Shown: one piece after another, positions 1 through 7,277 of the stretch
Layout of the letters: the number at the start of each line of letters is the position of its first letter
Position numbering within the stretch: position 1 is the stretch's first letter
Assembly (NCBI GenBank): GCA_900541875.1
Contig: UQLF01000020.1
Location: 1 to 30,640 of the forward strand
DNA from: an uncultured Collinsella sp.
GTDB taxonomy: Bacteria > Actinomycetota > Coriobacteriia > Coriobacteriales > Coriobacteriaceae
Reading direction: 5' to 3'
DNA: 30,640 nt
Notes under the pieces: model-generated
Database searches by the model: none
What the model was told of the DNA's origin: nothing
What the model saw: only the letters and a program-made list of their open reading frames with translations
Position numbers and translations under genes: made by a program

Positions 1-2
1 AT

Positions 3-68
3 AGAGACGAGGGCACGCTCGTCAACATTCCGCTCTGGGAGATTGGGCAAATCGACAAGCTGGCATAG
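3..68 (+). CDS. C-terminal tail of an unidentified protein (5' truncated)
   Basis: An open frame runs from the window edge and ends with TAG at 66-68, giving a 21-residue tail that ends ...WEIGQIDKLA. The residue mix (alternating hydrophobic and charged, no low-complexity run) looks like a genuine protein end, but 21 residues do not allow identification. It lies on the same strand as the downstream IS transposase. Its stop is about 50 bp before the left inverted repeat of that element, so it is probably a host gene next to the insertion. Confidence 0.4.
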   Translation, partial: RDEGTLVNIPLWEIGQIDKLA

Positions 69-95
69 GCGCTGTGGGGACGCCCCGCAAGGACT

Positions 96-111
96 GTCCC
101 CAGGTGCCGGC
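96..111 (+). repeat. Left copy of a short direct repeat flanking the IS element
   Basis: GTCCCCAGGTGCCGGC lies just outside the left inverted repeat of the IS. A copy lacking one G lies just outside the right one at 1682-1696. The same orientation on both sides suggests either insertion into a repeated intergenic sequence or a target related to it. The spacing to the inverted repeats differs (about 7 bp left, 10 bp right), so this is not a standard target-site duplication. Confidence 0.5.
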
Positions 112-118
112 AGAGACG

Positions 119-133
119 ATATGAGCAGGACAT
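119..133 (+). repeat. Left subterminal inverted repeat of the IS
   Basis: ATATGAGCAGGACAT is the exact reverse complement of 1657-1671. Pairing does not extend in either direction, which gives a 15-bp repeat typical in size for IS1111-group elements. Confidence 0.75.
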
Positions 134-240
134 AAAAACATTGAGAGCCCCTGCTGCATGAAAATCCGCGGATTAGGCCGACAATGGTGAGTGTCTAATT
201 CAGCCGCGGCGGCCGCGCCGCATTCATGGAAGGGGCTCCC

Positions 241-1353
241 ATGCTCGATACTACCACCTTCGTCGGCCTCGACGTCCACGCCCGCTCGATAAAGGCCGTC
301 TCCCTCGACGTCATGACCGGGGAGGTGCGCTCCGCGACCTTCGGCTACGACGCCGGGGCCGTCGCGGAGTGGGTCCGGTCCGTGGACCCCAGGGCCAGGT
401 GCGTGTACGAGTCCGGGGTCACGAGGTTCGACCTGCAGAAGAGGCTCTCCGGCCTGGGGGTCGGCTGCGCGGTCGGCGCCGTCTCGAAGATGATCAAGCC
501 CAGCGCGGACAGGCGCAGGAAGAACGACCGCAACGACGCCGAGTTCCTCGCCCGCATGCTGTCGGTCGGCAACGTCGTCGAGGTATGGGTCCCCGACGAC
601 GAGTGCGAGGCCGCCCGCGACCTCACCAGGGCTCTCGAGGACGCGAGGGACGACCTCTCTCGCGCGAAGCAGCGGCTCTCCAAGTTCCTGCTCAGGCACG
701 GGCTCGTCTTCGACGAGAGGACGCCCACCGGCCGCAGGAAGGGCAACTGGACCCGGGCGCACTGGTCCTGGATCGAATCGATAGGGTTCGCGGAAGGGGC
801 CGACAACGACGTGCTCGCCTACTACGTCGACGCGGTCAGGCGGGCGGCGGAGGAGAAGGCGAGGCTCGAGGGGCTCGTCGAGGCCGAGGCCCGCAAGCCC
901 AGGTGGAGGAAGAGGGTCGACTCCCTGCGCTGCCTCAAGGGCGTCGACACCGCGACCGCCGCCGACCTCGTGTTCGAGGCCGGCGAGTTCTCGAGGTTCG
1001 GGAACGCCCGCTCGTTCGCCTCATGGGTCGGCCTGACGCCCTCCGAGCACTCCAGCGGGGAGAGCGACCGCAGGGGCGCGATCACCAAGGCCGGCAACAA
1101 GCACCTGAGGAAGGCTCTGGTCGAGGCCGCGTGGCACTACCTGACGTGCTCCGCGCGGCCGAAGGACCTCGCCAGGGGCCAGGACCCGGACCGAGGCGCC
1201 CGGAGGCATGCCGCCAAGGGCGTGCGGAGGCTGGTCGAGAGGCGCGGGGCCCTGCTCGCGCGCGGGGTCCACAACAACAAGGCGAACGTGGCCACGGCGC
1301 GCGAGCTCGCCTGCTGGGTGTGGGCGGTCGGCCTCATGGCCGAGGGGGCATAG
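241..1353 (+). CDS. IS110-family (IS1111-like) DEDD transposase
   Basis: This is a recombinase of the IS110/Piv family, 370 residues, close to full length. The N-terminal RuvC-like DEDD domain is visible: D11 in VGLDVH, E57 in CVYESG, and D96/D99 in KNDRNDAE. A coiled middle region (about 120-215) follows. The C-terminal transposase_20 domain (about 228-300) has the GLTPSEHSSGES segment, with S271/S272 as candidates for the nucleophilic serine, and the GAITKAGNKHLRKAL motif. The ATG at 241 was chosen because GGAAGGGG lies at a suitable distance; an in-frame ATG at 226 has no such site. By analogy with IS621 and IS1111 the enzyme should work with an element-encoded guide RNA. All catalytic residues are intact, so it may be active. 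Confidence 0.93.
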   Translation: MLDTTTFVGLDVHARSIKAVSLDVMTGEVRSATFGYDAGAVAEWVRSVDPRARCVYESGVTRFDLQKRLSGLGVGCAVGAVSKMIKPSADRRRKNDRNDAEFLARMLSVGNVVEVWVPDDECEAARDLTRALEDARDDLSRAKQRLSKFLLRHGLVFDERTPTGRRKGNWTRAHWSWIESIGFAEGADNDVLAYYVDAVRRAAEEKARLEGLVEAEARKPRWRKRVDSLRCLKGVDTATAADLVFEAGEFSRFGNARSFASWVGLTPSEHSSGESDRRGAITKAGNKHLRKALVEAAWHYLTCSARPKDLARGQDPDRGARRHAAKGVRRLVERRGALLARGVHNNKANVATARELACWVWAVGLMAEGA

Positions 1354-1656
1354 GGGGCGTTCCCCCCGCACATAAGCCGATCACCCCGGAAGCGGTTGGA
1401 TCCGAAGCCGTTGAGGCGAACCTCAGGTCCCTTTTCTGCGAGCGCCCAAGGCGCCACACGCGTGCACAGACTGTCGGTTCGACAAAGAAGCCTCAGCCGT
1501 AGCAACGGATTGCCCAGCGAGAGATCGCCACGGGCGGATATTAAACTGCAAAGACGAGCGTCGGAAAGACACGCCGAGGTCGCCGCGGAGGGGTTGATAT
1601 AGGGAGAGGGCCTGACCCCATATCGTTGGGGCCAGGCCCGATTTTGCCTCTTGACA
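1354..1656 (+). ncRNA. Candidate guide (bridge/seek) RNA region of the IS
   Basis: This 300-bp stretch has no credible gene and lies between the transposase stop and the right inverted repeat. In IS1111-group elements this position encodes the guide RNA that selects the target. Short hairpins are visible: a GGGGG/CCCCC stem right after the stop, a GAGG-CGAA-CCTC tetraloop hairpin near 1415, a GCGCC/GGCGC hairpin near 1441, and a strong hairpin at 1608-1639. I could not pick out the guide loops. Location and structure suggest the call; no covariance model was applied. Confidence 0.35.
1608..1645 (+). terminator. Terminator-like hairpin near the right end of the IS
   Basis: GGGCCTGACCCC pairs with GGGGCCAGGCCC (one mismatch, 8-nt loop) and is followed by GATTTT. 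This could end the transposase or guide-RNA transcript. The T tract is short, so termination strength is uncertain. Confidence 0.45.
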
Positions 1657-1671
1657 ATGTCCTGCTCATAT
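1657..1671 (-). repeat. Right subterminal inverted repeat of the IS
   Basis: ATGTCCTGCTCATAT is the exact complement of the left repeat at 119-133. Confidence 0.75.
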
Positions 1672-1681
1672 TAAAAGGAAC

Positions 1682-1696
1682 GTCCCCAGTGCCGGC
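1682..1696 (+). repeat. Right copy of the direct repeat flanking the IS
   Basis: GTCCCCAGTGCCGGC matches the left-flank sequence at 96-111 except for one missing G. It runs directly into the palindromic repeat at 1701-1770. Confidence 0.5.
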
Positions 1697-1700
1697 TGTT

Positions 1701-1770
1701 GAGTTGCGGTGGAATAGGGACTGTTTGGTGCCCGAAAGGGCGATTTTAGTCCGTATTTCACCGCAACTTA
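1701..1770. repeat. Interspersed palindromic repeat, AGTTGCGG family, copy 1
   Basis: An arm beginning AGTTGCGGTGGAATAGGGAC pairs with one ending TATTTCACCGCAACTT, with few mismatches. The loop contains a nested GCCC-GAAA-GGGC tetraloop hairpin. A second copy with the same outer arms is at 8446-8514. It ends 2 bp before the stop codon of the minus-strand ppx/gppA gene, so it may also serve as that gene's 3' structure. This and the IS right end account for the 418-bp gene-free stretch after the transposase. Confidence 0.7.
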
Positions 1771-1771
1771 T

Positions 1772-2773
1772 TTAAAGGGTGCTGAGGCTCGGGGTCCAGG
1801 CGATGGTGGGAGTCGCGCCGTCGAGAACCTCGTTGATGGTGGCGGCCATGCCAGCGAGTAGGCTGTTCTCGCTTACGGTGAGCGTCTTGTAGCCGCCGGC
1901 ACGCATGAGCTCGCGGATCACCACGGCGCCGGCCAGAATCACGCCCGCGCGCTTGGGCTGCACGCCCGGCAACGCGGCAATGCCTGCAACATCCAACGCA
2001 GACATGCGCTCGATAGCGGCCGAAATCTGCTCCATCGAAAGCTCGCGCAGATGCACAAAGTTCGAGTCGTACGGCTCCAGTTTGTGGACCAGCGCCACGA
2101 GCGTGGTAACGGTACCGCCCACCGCGACGAGGCGCTCGGCGCGCTCAAAGTCGACAGGCAGGCCCTCAAAATAAGCCCCGAACTGCTCGCCCGCCCATAC
2201 GCCAGCGGCGGCAAGTTCACTGTCCGTTGGCGGCAGCGCCGAGAAAAACCGCTCCGTCACGCGACGGCAACCGATGTCCAGTGAGCGCGTTCCCTCCAGC
2301 GCAAAGACCCCGCGCTCAGGCGCGTAGACGCCCGTCGCGAGCTCCGTGGAGCCACCGCCCGAATCGGCGACGATGATGCGCTCGCCAGCAAAGTCGTGTG
2401 CCACGCCAAAAAACGTCAGGCGCGCCTCGACCTCTCCCGGAATCACCTGCGGTTCGAGCCCCAGCTCGCGCAGGCCGTCCAGCAGCAGTGCGGCGTTGGA
2501 CGCATCACGCGCAGCACTCGTGCACGTGGTGCAGATGCACGCGGCCCCAAAGGTACGGGCTTCGTCCACAAACATGCGGCACGCAGCGAGCACGCGCTCA
2601 ACGGCCGCCTCGCAAAAGCGCCCCGTCGCGTCCACGCCCTCGCCCAAGTCGGTGATCTCGGTATGCTTGGACGATTCCACGATCGCCCCGGCCTCGACCT
2701 GCGCCAACACCAGTCGCGACGACACCGTTCCCAGGTCGATCGCGGCCACCTTATATCGTTTGCAATTTGTCAT
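1772..2773 (-). CDS. Ppx/GppA-family phosphatase
   Basis: This is a 333-residue member of the exopolyphosphatase/pppGpp phosphatase family of the actin-like ATPase superfamily. These enzymes release phosphate from the ends of polyphosphate or from pppGpp. Motifs in order are the N-terminal AIDLGTVSSRLVLA phosphate-1 loop, VADSGGGSTEL (phosphate-2, about one third of the way in), and VAVGGTVTTL (adenosine-type glycine motif). At this length it has only the N-terminal Ppx/GppA module and lacks the extra C-terminal HD domain of long Ppx. The start ATG at 2773 has a strong GGAGGGGAG site; longer frames run into the upstream gene. It follows the DivIC-like gene by 28 bp, so the two are probably co-transcribed. 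Ppx and GppA cannot be told apart by sequence alone. Confidence 0.9.
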   Translation of the reverse strand: MTNCKRYKVAAIDLGTVSSRLVLAQVEAGAIVESSKHTEITDLGEGVDATGRFCEAAVERVLAACRMFVDEARTFGAACICTTCTSAARDASNAALLLDGLRELGLEPQVIPGEVEARLTFFGVAHDFAGERIIVADSGGGSTELATGVYAPERGVFALEGTRSLDIGCRRVTERFFSALPPTDSELAAAGVWAGEQFGAYFEGLPVDFERAERLVAVGGTVTTLVALVHKLEPYDSNFVHLRELSMEQISAAIERMSALDVAGIAALPGVQPKRAGVILAGAVVIRELMRAGGYKTLTVSENSLLAGMAATINEVLDGATPTIAWTPSLSTL

Positions 2774-2801
2774 TGCGGGCTCCCCTCCGGGCGCTACTCG
2801 C

Positions 2802-3563
2802 CTACTCGCCGCTGGACGCGACCGTCTGACCCTCGACGCCGTTAAATCCAAACAGCATGTCGAGCGCTTGGATGTACCACGGCGCGTCCTTACCGACTTC
2901 TTCGATTTCCTTGGCAACTTCGCTGGCCTTCTTGGCGTTCGACGACTTCTGGCTCGACGAGGCATCCGAATCGCCGTCCAGGCCCTGCACTTCAATCCTC
3001 TTCTCGCCGGGCATCACCAGGCCCAGGTCCTCGGACGCCGCATCCTTGATGCCCTCCTCCGAGAGCAGCTTGTCGACACTTTTTTGCAGCCCATCATTGT
3101 ATTGCTGGCGAATCTCGACCTGCTTGGCCAAGATATCGCTCGAACGCTTTGCCACGTACAGGTCGCGCACGGGGAAATACAGGCTCACGAGCACCAGGGC
3201 AACGACGATGCCGATAAACAGCGGGCGCAGAGAGCCATGTGTAAAGTCATAGATTGCCTTGACCACCGCATTGTCGTTGGCGTAGCGCATAAAGTCCGAG
3301 CCCGAAAAACGGTTCGAGGGCCTGCTCGACCTGTCGTGCGTTTGAGCCGACGAGCGCTGAGCATGCGACGAACGTGCTGGGCGCACTGGTCCATCTGTCG
3401 AAGTATTCACTTGAGCATTGGGGCGCGAGGTACTTGTCGGGCGCTGCATGGAGCGGTCGGCGCCGGCGTAGGCGGACCCACCGAGCTGCACCGTGCGCGC
3501 ACGGCGAGGCGACGGCTCACGCGAACCGGCGGAATAGTACCTGTTGTCGTAAATCTGATCCAT
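2802..3563 (-). CDS. DivIC/FtsB-like septum formation initiator protein
   Basis: This 253-residue predicted bitopic membrane protein has a long polar N-terminal segment (about 110 residues rich in Ser, Arg, Gln and Asn) that is presumably cytoplasmic. One hydrophobic helix (LRPLFIGIVVALVLVSLYF) follows, then a coiled-coil-like stretch (KQVEIRQQYNDGLQKSVDKL) and the short ...EDLGLVMPGEKRIEVQ region typical of the DivIC/FtsB family. These proteins link FtsL and FtsQ in the divisome. The ATG at 3563 (MDQIYDNR) was chosen over an upstream extension that runs into the promoter; its AAGG ribosome site is weak. In many Gram-positive genomes this family sits beside eno and ppx/gppA, the order seen here. 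The acidic, Ser/Lys-rich C-terminal tail is poorly conserved. Confidence 0.85.
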   Translation of the reverse strand: MDQIYDNRYYSAGSREPSPRRARTVQLGGSAYAGADRSMQRPTSTSRPNAQVNTSTDGPVRPARSSHAQRSSAQTHDRSSRPSNRFSGSDFMRYANDNAVVKAIYDFTHGSLRPLFIGIVVALVLVSLYFPVRDLYVAKRSSDILAKQVEIRQQYNDGLQKSVDKLLSEEGIKDAASEDLGLVMPGEKRIEVQGLDGDSDASSSQKSSNAKKASEVAKEIEEVGKDAPWYIQALDMLFGFNGVEGQTVASSGE

Positions 3564-3606
3564 GTGCGCCTTGTGCGGTTGAGGTTTGTTTGCGCTAAGT
3601 CCTTTA

Positions 3607-3615
3607 GTTATAGCA
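3607..3615 (-). promoter_or_regulatory. Possible extended -10 promoter for divIC-ppx
   Basis: On the minus strand TGCTATAAC resembles an extended -10 box (TGnTATAAT) about 45 bp before the divIC-like start. No convincing -35 hexamer is seen. It lies downstream of the eno terminator, as expected for a separate transcription unit. Confidence 0.4.
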
Positions 3616-3652
3616 CGAGCGCCCGCACCGCCTTCGCCAGCCTTTGCTCGAC

Positions 3653-3687
3653 ATAAAAAAGGCGCTGAGCCACACGGCCCAGCGCCC
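3653..3687 (-). terminator. Rho-independent terminator of eno
   Basis: On the minus strand GGCGCTGGGCC and GGCTCAGCGCC form a GC-rich hairpin with a short GTGT loop, followed directly by a run of T residues. It is 65 bp after the eno stop codon. Confidence 0.88.
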
Positions 3688-3752
3688 AATGGCAGCCATC
3701 AGAAGTGGAGCGGAGCCGAGTCAACCCCGCCCCCCCCGCGAGCACCACTTGT

Positions 3753-5042
3753 TTAGCGAATGTTGTAGAACGCAGACCTACCGGCGTAGCGCGCGCTGTC
3801 CTCGAGCTCGTCCTCGATACGGATGAGCTGGTTGTACTTGGCGATGCGATCACTGCGGCACGGAGCGCCCGACTTGATCTGACCGGCGTTGACGCCCACG
3901 ACCAGGTCGGCGATCGTGGAGTCCTCGGTCTCGCCGGAGCGATGGCTCACGATGCAAGCGTAGCCCGCCTCCTTGGCGGTCTCGATAGCCTCGAGCGACT
4001 CGGTGAGCGTGCCAATCTGGTTGACCTTGACCAGGATCGCGTTGGCGGCACCCAGCTCGATGCCCTTCTTGAGGCGCTCGGTGTTGGTGACGAACAGGTC
4101 ATCGCCCACCAGCTGCACCTTGTTGCCAATGCGACGGGTGAGCTCAACCCAGCCGTCCCAGTCCTCCTCGGCCATGCCATCCTCGATGGAGATGATGGGA
4201 TAGGTGTCGACGAGCTTCTCCCAGTAATCGACCATCTGGGCGCTCGTGTACTCAACGCCCTCGCCCTTGAGCTCGTACATGCCGGTCTCGGCGTTGTAGA
4301 ACTCGGTCGAGGCCGGATCCATGGCGTACATGAAGTCGACGCCGGGCGTAAAGCCGGCCTTCTCCACGGCCTTGGTAATGTACTCGAACGGCTCGGCGTT
4401 GGTCTTGAGGTTGGGCGCAAAGCCGCCCTCGTCGCCCACGCCGCCGCCCAGGCCTGCCTCGTGCAGCACGCCCTTGAGGGTGTGGTAGACCTCAGCGCAC
4501 CAACGCAGGCCCTCGGCAAAGCTCGGGGCGCCCACCGGCATAATCATGAACTCCTGGAAGTCAACGTTATTGTCGGCATGCACGCCGCCGTTGAGGATGT
4601 TCATCATAGGTGTGGGCAGCAGGTGGGCGTTGACGCCACCCAGGTACTGATACAGCGACAGGCCCGCCGACTCGGCAGCGGCGCGGGCGACGGCCAGCGA
4701 TACGCCCAGGATGGCGTTGGCGCCGAGCTTGGTCTTGTTGGGCGTACCGTCGGCGGCAATCAGTGCGGCGTCAACGGCGCGCTGGTCGAAGGCATCGAGG
4801 CCCACGACGGCGTTGGCGCACTCGTTGTTGACGTGCTCGACGGCCTGCGAAACGCCCTTGCCCAGGTAGCGGCCCTTGTCGCCGTCGCGCAGCTCGCAAG
4901 CTTCAAAAGCGCCGGTCGAAGCACCCGAAGGCACCATCGCGCGACCGAAGCTGCCATCCTCGAGCACGACCTCGACCTCGACGGTGGGGTTGCCGCGGCT
5001 GTCGAGCACCTCGCGACCGTAGACGTCCAAAATATCGCTCAT
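3753..5042 (-). CDS. eno: Enolase (phosphopyruvate hydratase)
   Basis: Enolase interconverts 2-phosphoglycerate and phosphoenolpyruvate in glycolysis in the cytoplasm. At 429 residues it is full length. The N-terminal LDSRGNPTVEVEV, the substrate loop GASTGAFEA, the metal-site segment ISIEDGMAEEDWDGW, the catalytic lysine in LVKVNQIGTL and the signature SHRSGETEDSTIADL are all present. The start ATG at 5042 has a GAGGGAG site. The gene is flanked by its own promoter region and terminator and appears monocistronic. It supplies phosphoenolpyruvate, the phosphate donor of the PTS encoded further right, though nothing links the two directly. Confidence 0.99.
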   Translation of the reverse strand: MSDILDVYGREVLDSRGNPTVEVEVVLEDGSFGRAMVPSGASTGAFEACELRDGDKGRYLGKGVSQAVEHVNNECANAVVGLDAFDQRAVDAALIAADGTPNKTKLGANAILGVSLAVARAAAESAGLSLYQYLGGVNAHLLPTPMMNILNGGVHADNNVDFQEFMIMPVGAPSFAEGLRWCAEVYHTLKGVLHEAGLGGGVGDEGGFAPNLKTNAEPFEYITKAVEKAGFTPGVDFMYAMDPASTEFYNAETGMYELKGEGVEYTSAQMVDYWEKLVDTYPIISIEDGMAEEDWDGWVELTRRIGNKVQLVGDDLFVTNTERLKKGIELGAANAILVKVNQIGTLTESLEAIETAKEAGYACIVSHRSGETEDSTIADLVVGVNAGQIKSGAPCRSDRIAKYNQLIRIEDELEDSARYAGRSAFYNIR

Positions 5043-5115
5043 GTTGTCTCCCTCTCACTTGGAAACGTAGTGGATGCAAGCGACCGGCTGACCGTGCACC
5101 GTCGGTGCGCCTCCG

Positions 5116-5160
5116 TAAGTTAGCCATGTCGCACTTTTTGCATTATGCCCTAAGTTAGCC
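5116..5160 (-). promoter_or_regulatory. eno promoter region with a duplicated GGCTAACTTA motif
   Basis: On the minus strand a CATAAT -10-like box (5142-5147) is framed by two exact copies of GGCTAACTTA, at 5151-5160 upstream and 5116-5125 downstream, 35 bp apart. A clear -35 is missing. The direct repeats are placed as operator half-sites for a dimeric regulator would be. No regulator can be named. Confidence 0.45.
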
Positions 5161-5181
5161 GAGGGATACACTTGATTTTCG

Positions 5182-5227
5182 AAAAATTTAGCGGGAACGA
5201 TAAGGCATGTCAGCCCGTCGTTCCCGC
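5182..5227 (-). terminator. Terminator of the larC2-yfcE-mazG cluster
   Basis: On the minus strand a 10-bp perfect stem (GCGGGAACGA/TCGTTCCCGC) with a 17-nt loop is followed by TAAATTTTT. It starts 5 bp after the mazG stop codon. Confidence 0.8.
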
Positions 5228-5231
5228 AGTC

Positions 5232-6092
5232 TTACTCCTCCGCCTTTGCGGCATCCCACAGGTCGTTGAGGCCGTGAGTCGAAAGCTCGGCAAGATCCAC
5301 GTGAGCATCGGCCGCCATCTGCTCCATCGCGGCCCAGCGACGGCGGAACTTTGCCGTGCTGGCGCGCAGAGCGCTCTCGGCGTCGATTCCCTCCTTGCGC
5401 GCAACGTTGACCAGGGCAAAGAGCAGGTCGCCGAACTCCATCTCGCGCTCGGGCGAGCCGGGAGCCTCGGCCTCAAACTCGGCGCGCTCCTCGGCGACCT
5501 CGTCCCACACGTCCTGAACCGTCTCCCACTCAAAACCCACGGCAGCCGCCTTGCGCGACACCTTCTGGGCTTGCATCAGCGCCGGCAGATGCGTGGGCAC
5601 ACCGTCGAGCAGGCCCTCGGGCGCAGCCTCGCCCGCCGCCACGGCCTTGTCCTTGGCGGCCTTCTCGGCAAGCTTGACCTCGTCCCAAATCTTGAGCACC
5701 TCATCGGAGCTGTCAGCATCCACATCGCCAAACACGTGCGGATGACGGCGGATGAGCTTGGCGTCAATATCGCGCGCCACGTCGGCAAGCGTAAACTCGC
5801 CGGCATCCGCTGCAATCTGCGCATGCAGCACTACCTGCATGAGCACATCGCCCAGCTCCTCGCGCAGATGCGTGGCATCATCGGCCTCGATGCAATCGAG
5901 CGCCTCGTAGGCCTCCTCGATCATGTTCTTGCCAATGCTTCGGTGCGTCTGCTCGCGGTCCCACGGGCAGCCGTCGGGCTGACGCAGGCGCCAGATGGTC
6001 TGCACCAGATGCTGCAGCTCGGCCGACGCGTCTACCAGCGTGGACAGATCGCGCGAACCCTCGGCATTTTGCTGAGCCATATGCTGCGCCAT
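5232..6092 (-). CDS. mazG: Nucleoside triphosphate pyrophosphohydrolase MazG
   Basis: MazG hydrolyses NTPs and dNTPs to monophosphates and pyrophosphate, cleaning the nucleotide pool and in some species lowering ppGpp. The protein has 286 residues. The N-terminal domain has the family entry WRLRQPDGCPWDREQTH and both magnesium motifs, EEAYE (E59/E60/E63) and EELGD (E78/E79/D82). RRHPHVFGD follows, and a second MazG-like half is seen near ERAEFEAE...MEFGDLLFALVN. It is therefore the two-domain form. The start ATG at 6092 has a strong GGAGGAGG site inside the end of the upstream phosphoesterase gene. Only 2 bp separate the two genes, which indicates translational coupling. Confidence 0.95.
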   Translation of the reverse strand: MAQHMAQQNAEGSRDLSTLVDASAELQHLVQTIWRLRQPDGCPWDREQTHRSIGKNMIEEAYEALDCIEADDATHLREELGDVLMQVVLHAQIAADAGEFTLADVARDIDAKLIRRHPHVFGDVDADSSDEVLKIWDEVKLAEKAAKDKAVAAGEAAPEGLLDGVPTHLPALMQAQKVSRKAAAVGFEWETVQDVWDEVAEERAEFEAEAPGSPEREMEFGDLLFALVNVARKEGIDAESALRASTAKFRRRWAAMEQMAADAHVDLAELSTHGLNDLWDAAKAEE

Positions 6093-6094
6093 GG

Positions 6095-6643
6095 TTAGTC
6101 CTCCTCCATGATCACGTGACGGAACGCACCGCCCTCGTAGATGCCGTAGCTGTGCGAGCCGTCCTTGGGGATGCTCACGCTGCCGGGGTTGAAGAGCCAC
6201 AGGCCCGGGTGCGCGGCGCTCTCCTCGTTGACCTTGATGTGCGTATGGCCGTAGACGAGCGCGGAGCCCTCGGGCAGCGCGGGCGCGTGGTCGACGCTGT
6301 TGTGCATGCCGGCGCCAAAGACATGGCCGTGCGTCAGGAACAGCTCGCGGCCGGTCTCGTCGAACAGCGTGGCGTAGTCGGCCATGACGGGGAAGTCGAG
6401 CACCATCTGGTCGACCTCGGCGTCGCAGTTGCCGCGCACCGCGATGATGCGGTCGGCCAGGGCGTTGAGCAGCGGGATTACGCGCTTGGGGGCGTAATCG
6501 CGCGGCAGGTCGTTGCGCGGACCGTGGTAGAGCAGGTCGCCCAGCAGGACGATGCGGTCAGGCTGCTCGGACTCGATGGCGGCGCAGAGGCGCTCGGCCC
6601 AGTATGCCGAGCCGTGGATGTCGGAGGCGATGAGGTATTTCAT
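6095..6643 (-). CDS. yfcE: YfcE-family metallophosphodiesterase
   Basis: This 182-residue calcineurin-like phosphoesterase is similar in length and motifs to E. coli YfcE, a metal-dependent phosphodiesterase of unclear physiological substrate. Metal-ligand motifs are in order: SDIHGS (D8, H10), LLGDLLYHGPRND, VRGNCD, LTHGH and the closing YGHTH. The ATG at 6643 with an AAAGGA site was preferred to an in-frame start 19 codons upstream, which gives a poor leader. It lies between larC2 (54 bp upstream) and mazG (2 bp downstream) in one likely operon. The symbol denotes family rather than proven orthology. Confidence 0.88.
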   Translation of the reverse strand: MKYLIASDIHGSAYWAERLCAAIESEQPDRIVLLGDLLYHGPRNDLPRDYAPKRVIPLLNALADRIIAVRGNCDAEVDQMVLDFPVMADYATLFDETGRELFLTHGHVFGAGMHNSVDHAPALPEGSALVYGHTHIKVNEESAAHPGLWLFNPGSVSIPKDGSHSYGIYEGGAFRHVIMEED

Positions 6644-6696
6644 GGTGGTCCTTTCGGTGAGGTTGATGGGGTGGGTGTGGCGCGTCGCCGACCGTG

Positions 6697-7182
6697 TCAC
6701 TCAAATTGCAGAGCCGCGGCTTGTGCTGCCTGCATCACGCGCTGGAGAGGCACACCGTGCTCGCGGGCAAGGCGGGCGCAGTCCTCGTACTCGGGCGCTG
6801 CACGCTCGCTGCCGTCGGGCAGGGTGGCCACCTTGACGGACACCTCGCCCCATGGCGTCGTCACCTGCTCAAAGCGGCGTGGTAGGCAAACGCGCTCCAT
6901 AACCTGGCGACGAATGCCGTTGGTCGTGGTTTCCAAGAAGATGATCGTCTGCAGGCGCTCGATATCCTCGTAGGTGCAGATTACTTGCAGCTGCCAGCCG
7001 GGGCGGCCTTTCTTACAATAGAGGGGCAGCCAGTGCACCTCGCGCGCACCCGCCTCGCGCAGGCGGTCGGCGGCGTAGGCGAGTACCTCAGGCGACGCGT
7101 CGTCGATGTCGCATTCCAGCTTGACGATGGTTTCGGGCGCATCGGTCTCGCGGGACAGCGGGGATGTGCTATCGCATGGCAT
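6697..7182 (-). CDS. LarC2-like protein (C-terminal half of nickel-pincer cofactor protein LarC, DUF111), stand-alone
   Basis: The 161 residues match the C-terminal part of LarC, the CTP-dependent enzyme that inserts nickel in making the pincer cofactor of lactate racemase. Recognisable segments are VKLECDIDDASPEVLAYAADRL, LPLYCKKGRPGWQLQVIC, IFLETTTNGIRRQVMERVCLPR and APEYEDCARLAREHGVPL. In several Firmicutes LarC is made from larC1 and larC2 by programmed frameshifting. Here no larC1-like sequence precedes the gene: the 340 bp upstream are noncoding and then a divergent gene begins. No larA, larB or larE is in the window. The ATG at 7182 follows a GGAAAGGAG site. It could be a remnant, or a free-standing domain working with a LarC1 encoded elsewhere. 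Confidence 0.82.
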   Translation of the reverse strand: MPCDSTSPLSRETDAPETIVKLECDIDDASPEVLAYAADRLREAGAREVHWLPLYCKKGRPGWQLQVICTYEDIERLQTIIFLETTTNGIRRQVMERVCLPRRFEQVTTPWGEVSVKVATLPDGSERAAPEYEDCARLAREHGVPLQRVMQAAQAAALQFE

Positions 7183-7277
7183 ACGGTCCGGCTCCTTTCC
7201 GCGCGGGCTCGTTTTGTTCATCCAAACGCTAGCACATCGCAGGCTGCGTGGATGTGACGGCGCGCGATGAGCGCGAT

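Larger units (their letters stand above)
119..1671 (+). mobile_element. IS110-family insertion sequence, IS1111-like layout
   Basis: The element comprises a DEDD transposase gene (241-1353) and a 15-bp perfect inverted repeat, ATATGAGCAGGACAT at 119-133 and its complement at 1657-1671. About 107 noncoding bases precede the gene and about 300 follow it. IS110-family elements usually lack terminal inverted repeats, but the IS1111 group has subterminal ones of this size and carries its guide RNA in the 3' noncoding part. Both points fit here. The true ends probably lie a few bases outside the repeats and cannot be fixed without an empty site. The element is rich in AGG arginine codons, unlike the neighbouring host genes, which supports recent transfer. 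Confidence 0.75.

Noticed and set aside
369..1502. 377-residue frame overlapping the transposase
   Set aside because: It is an Arg/Gly/Gln-rich shadow frame of a GC-rich gene; the frame at 241-1353 has the complete DEDD motif set.
96..1696. GTCCCCAG(G)TGCCGGC as a target-site duplication of the IS
   Set aside because: IS110-family elements make little or no duplication, the copies are not identical, and their distances from the inverted repeats differ.
3705..5123. 472-residue plus-strand open frame
   Set aside because: It is the antisense of eno. High GC leaves this frame open; its product is a Leu/Val/Ala/Gly/His-rich sequence with no family motif, whereas the minus strand encodes a full enolase.
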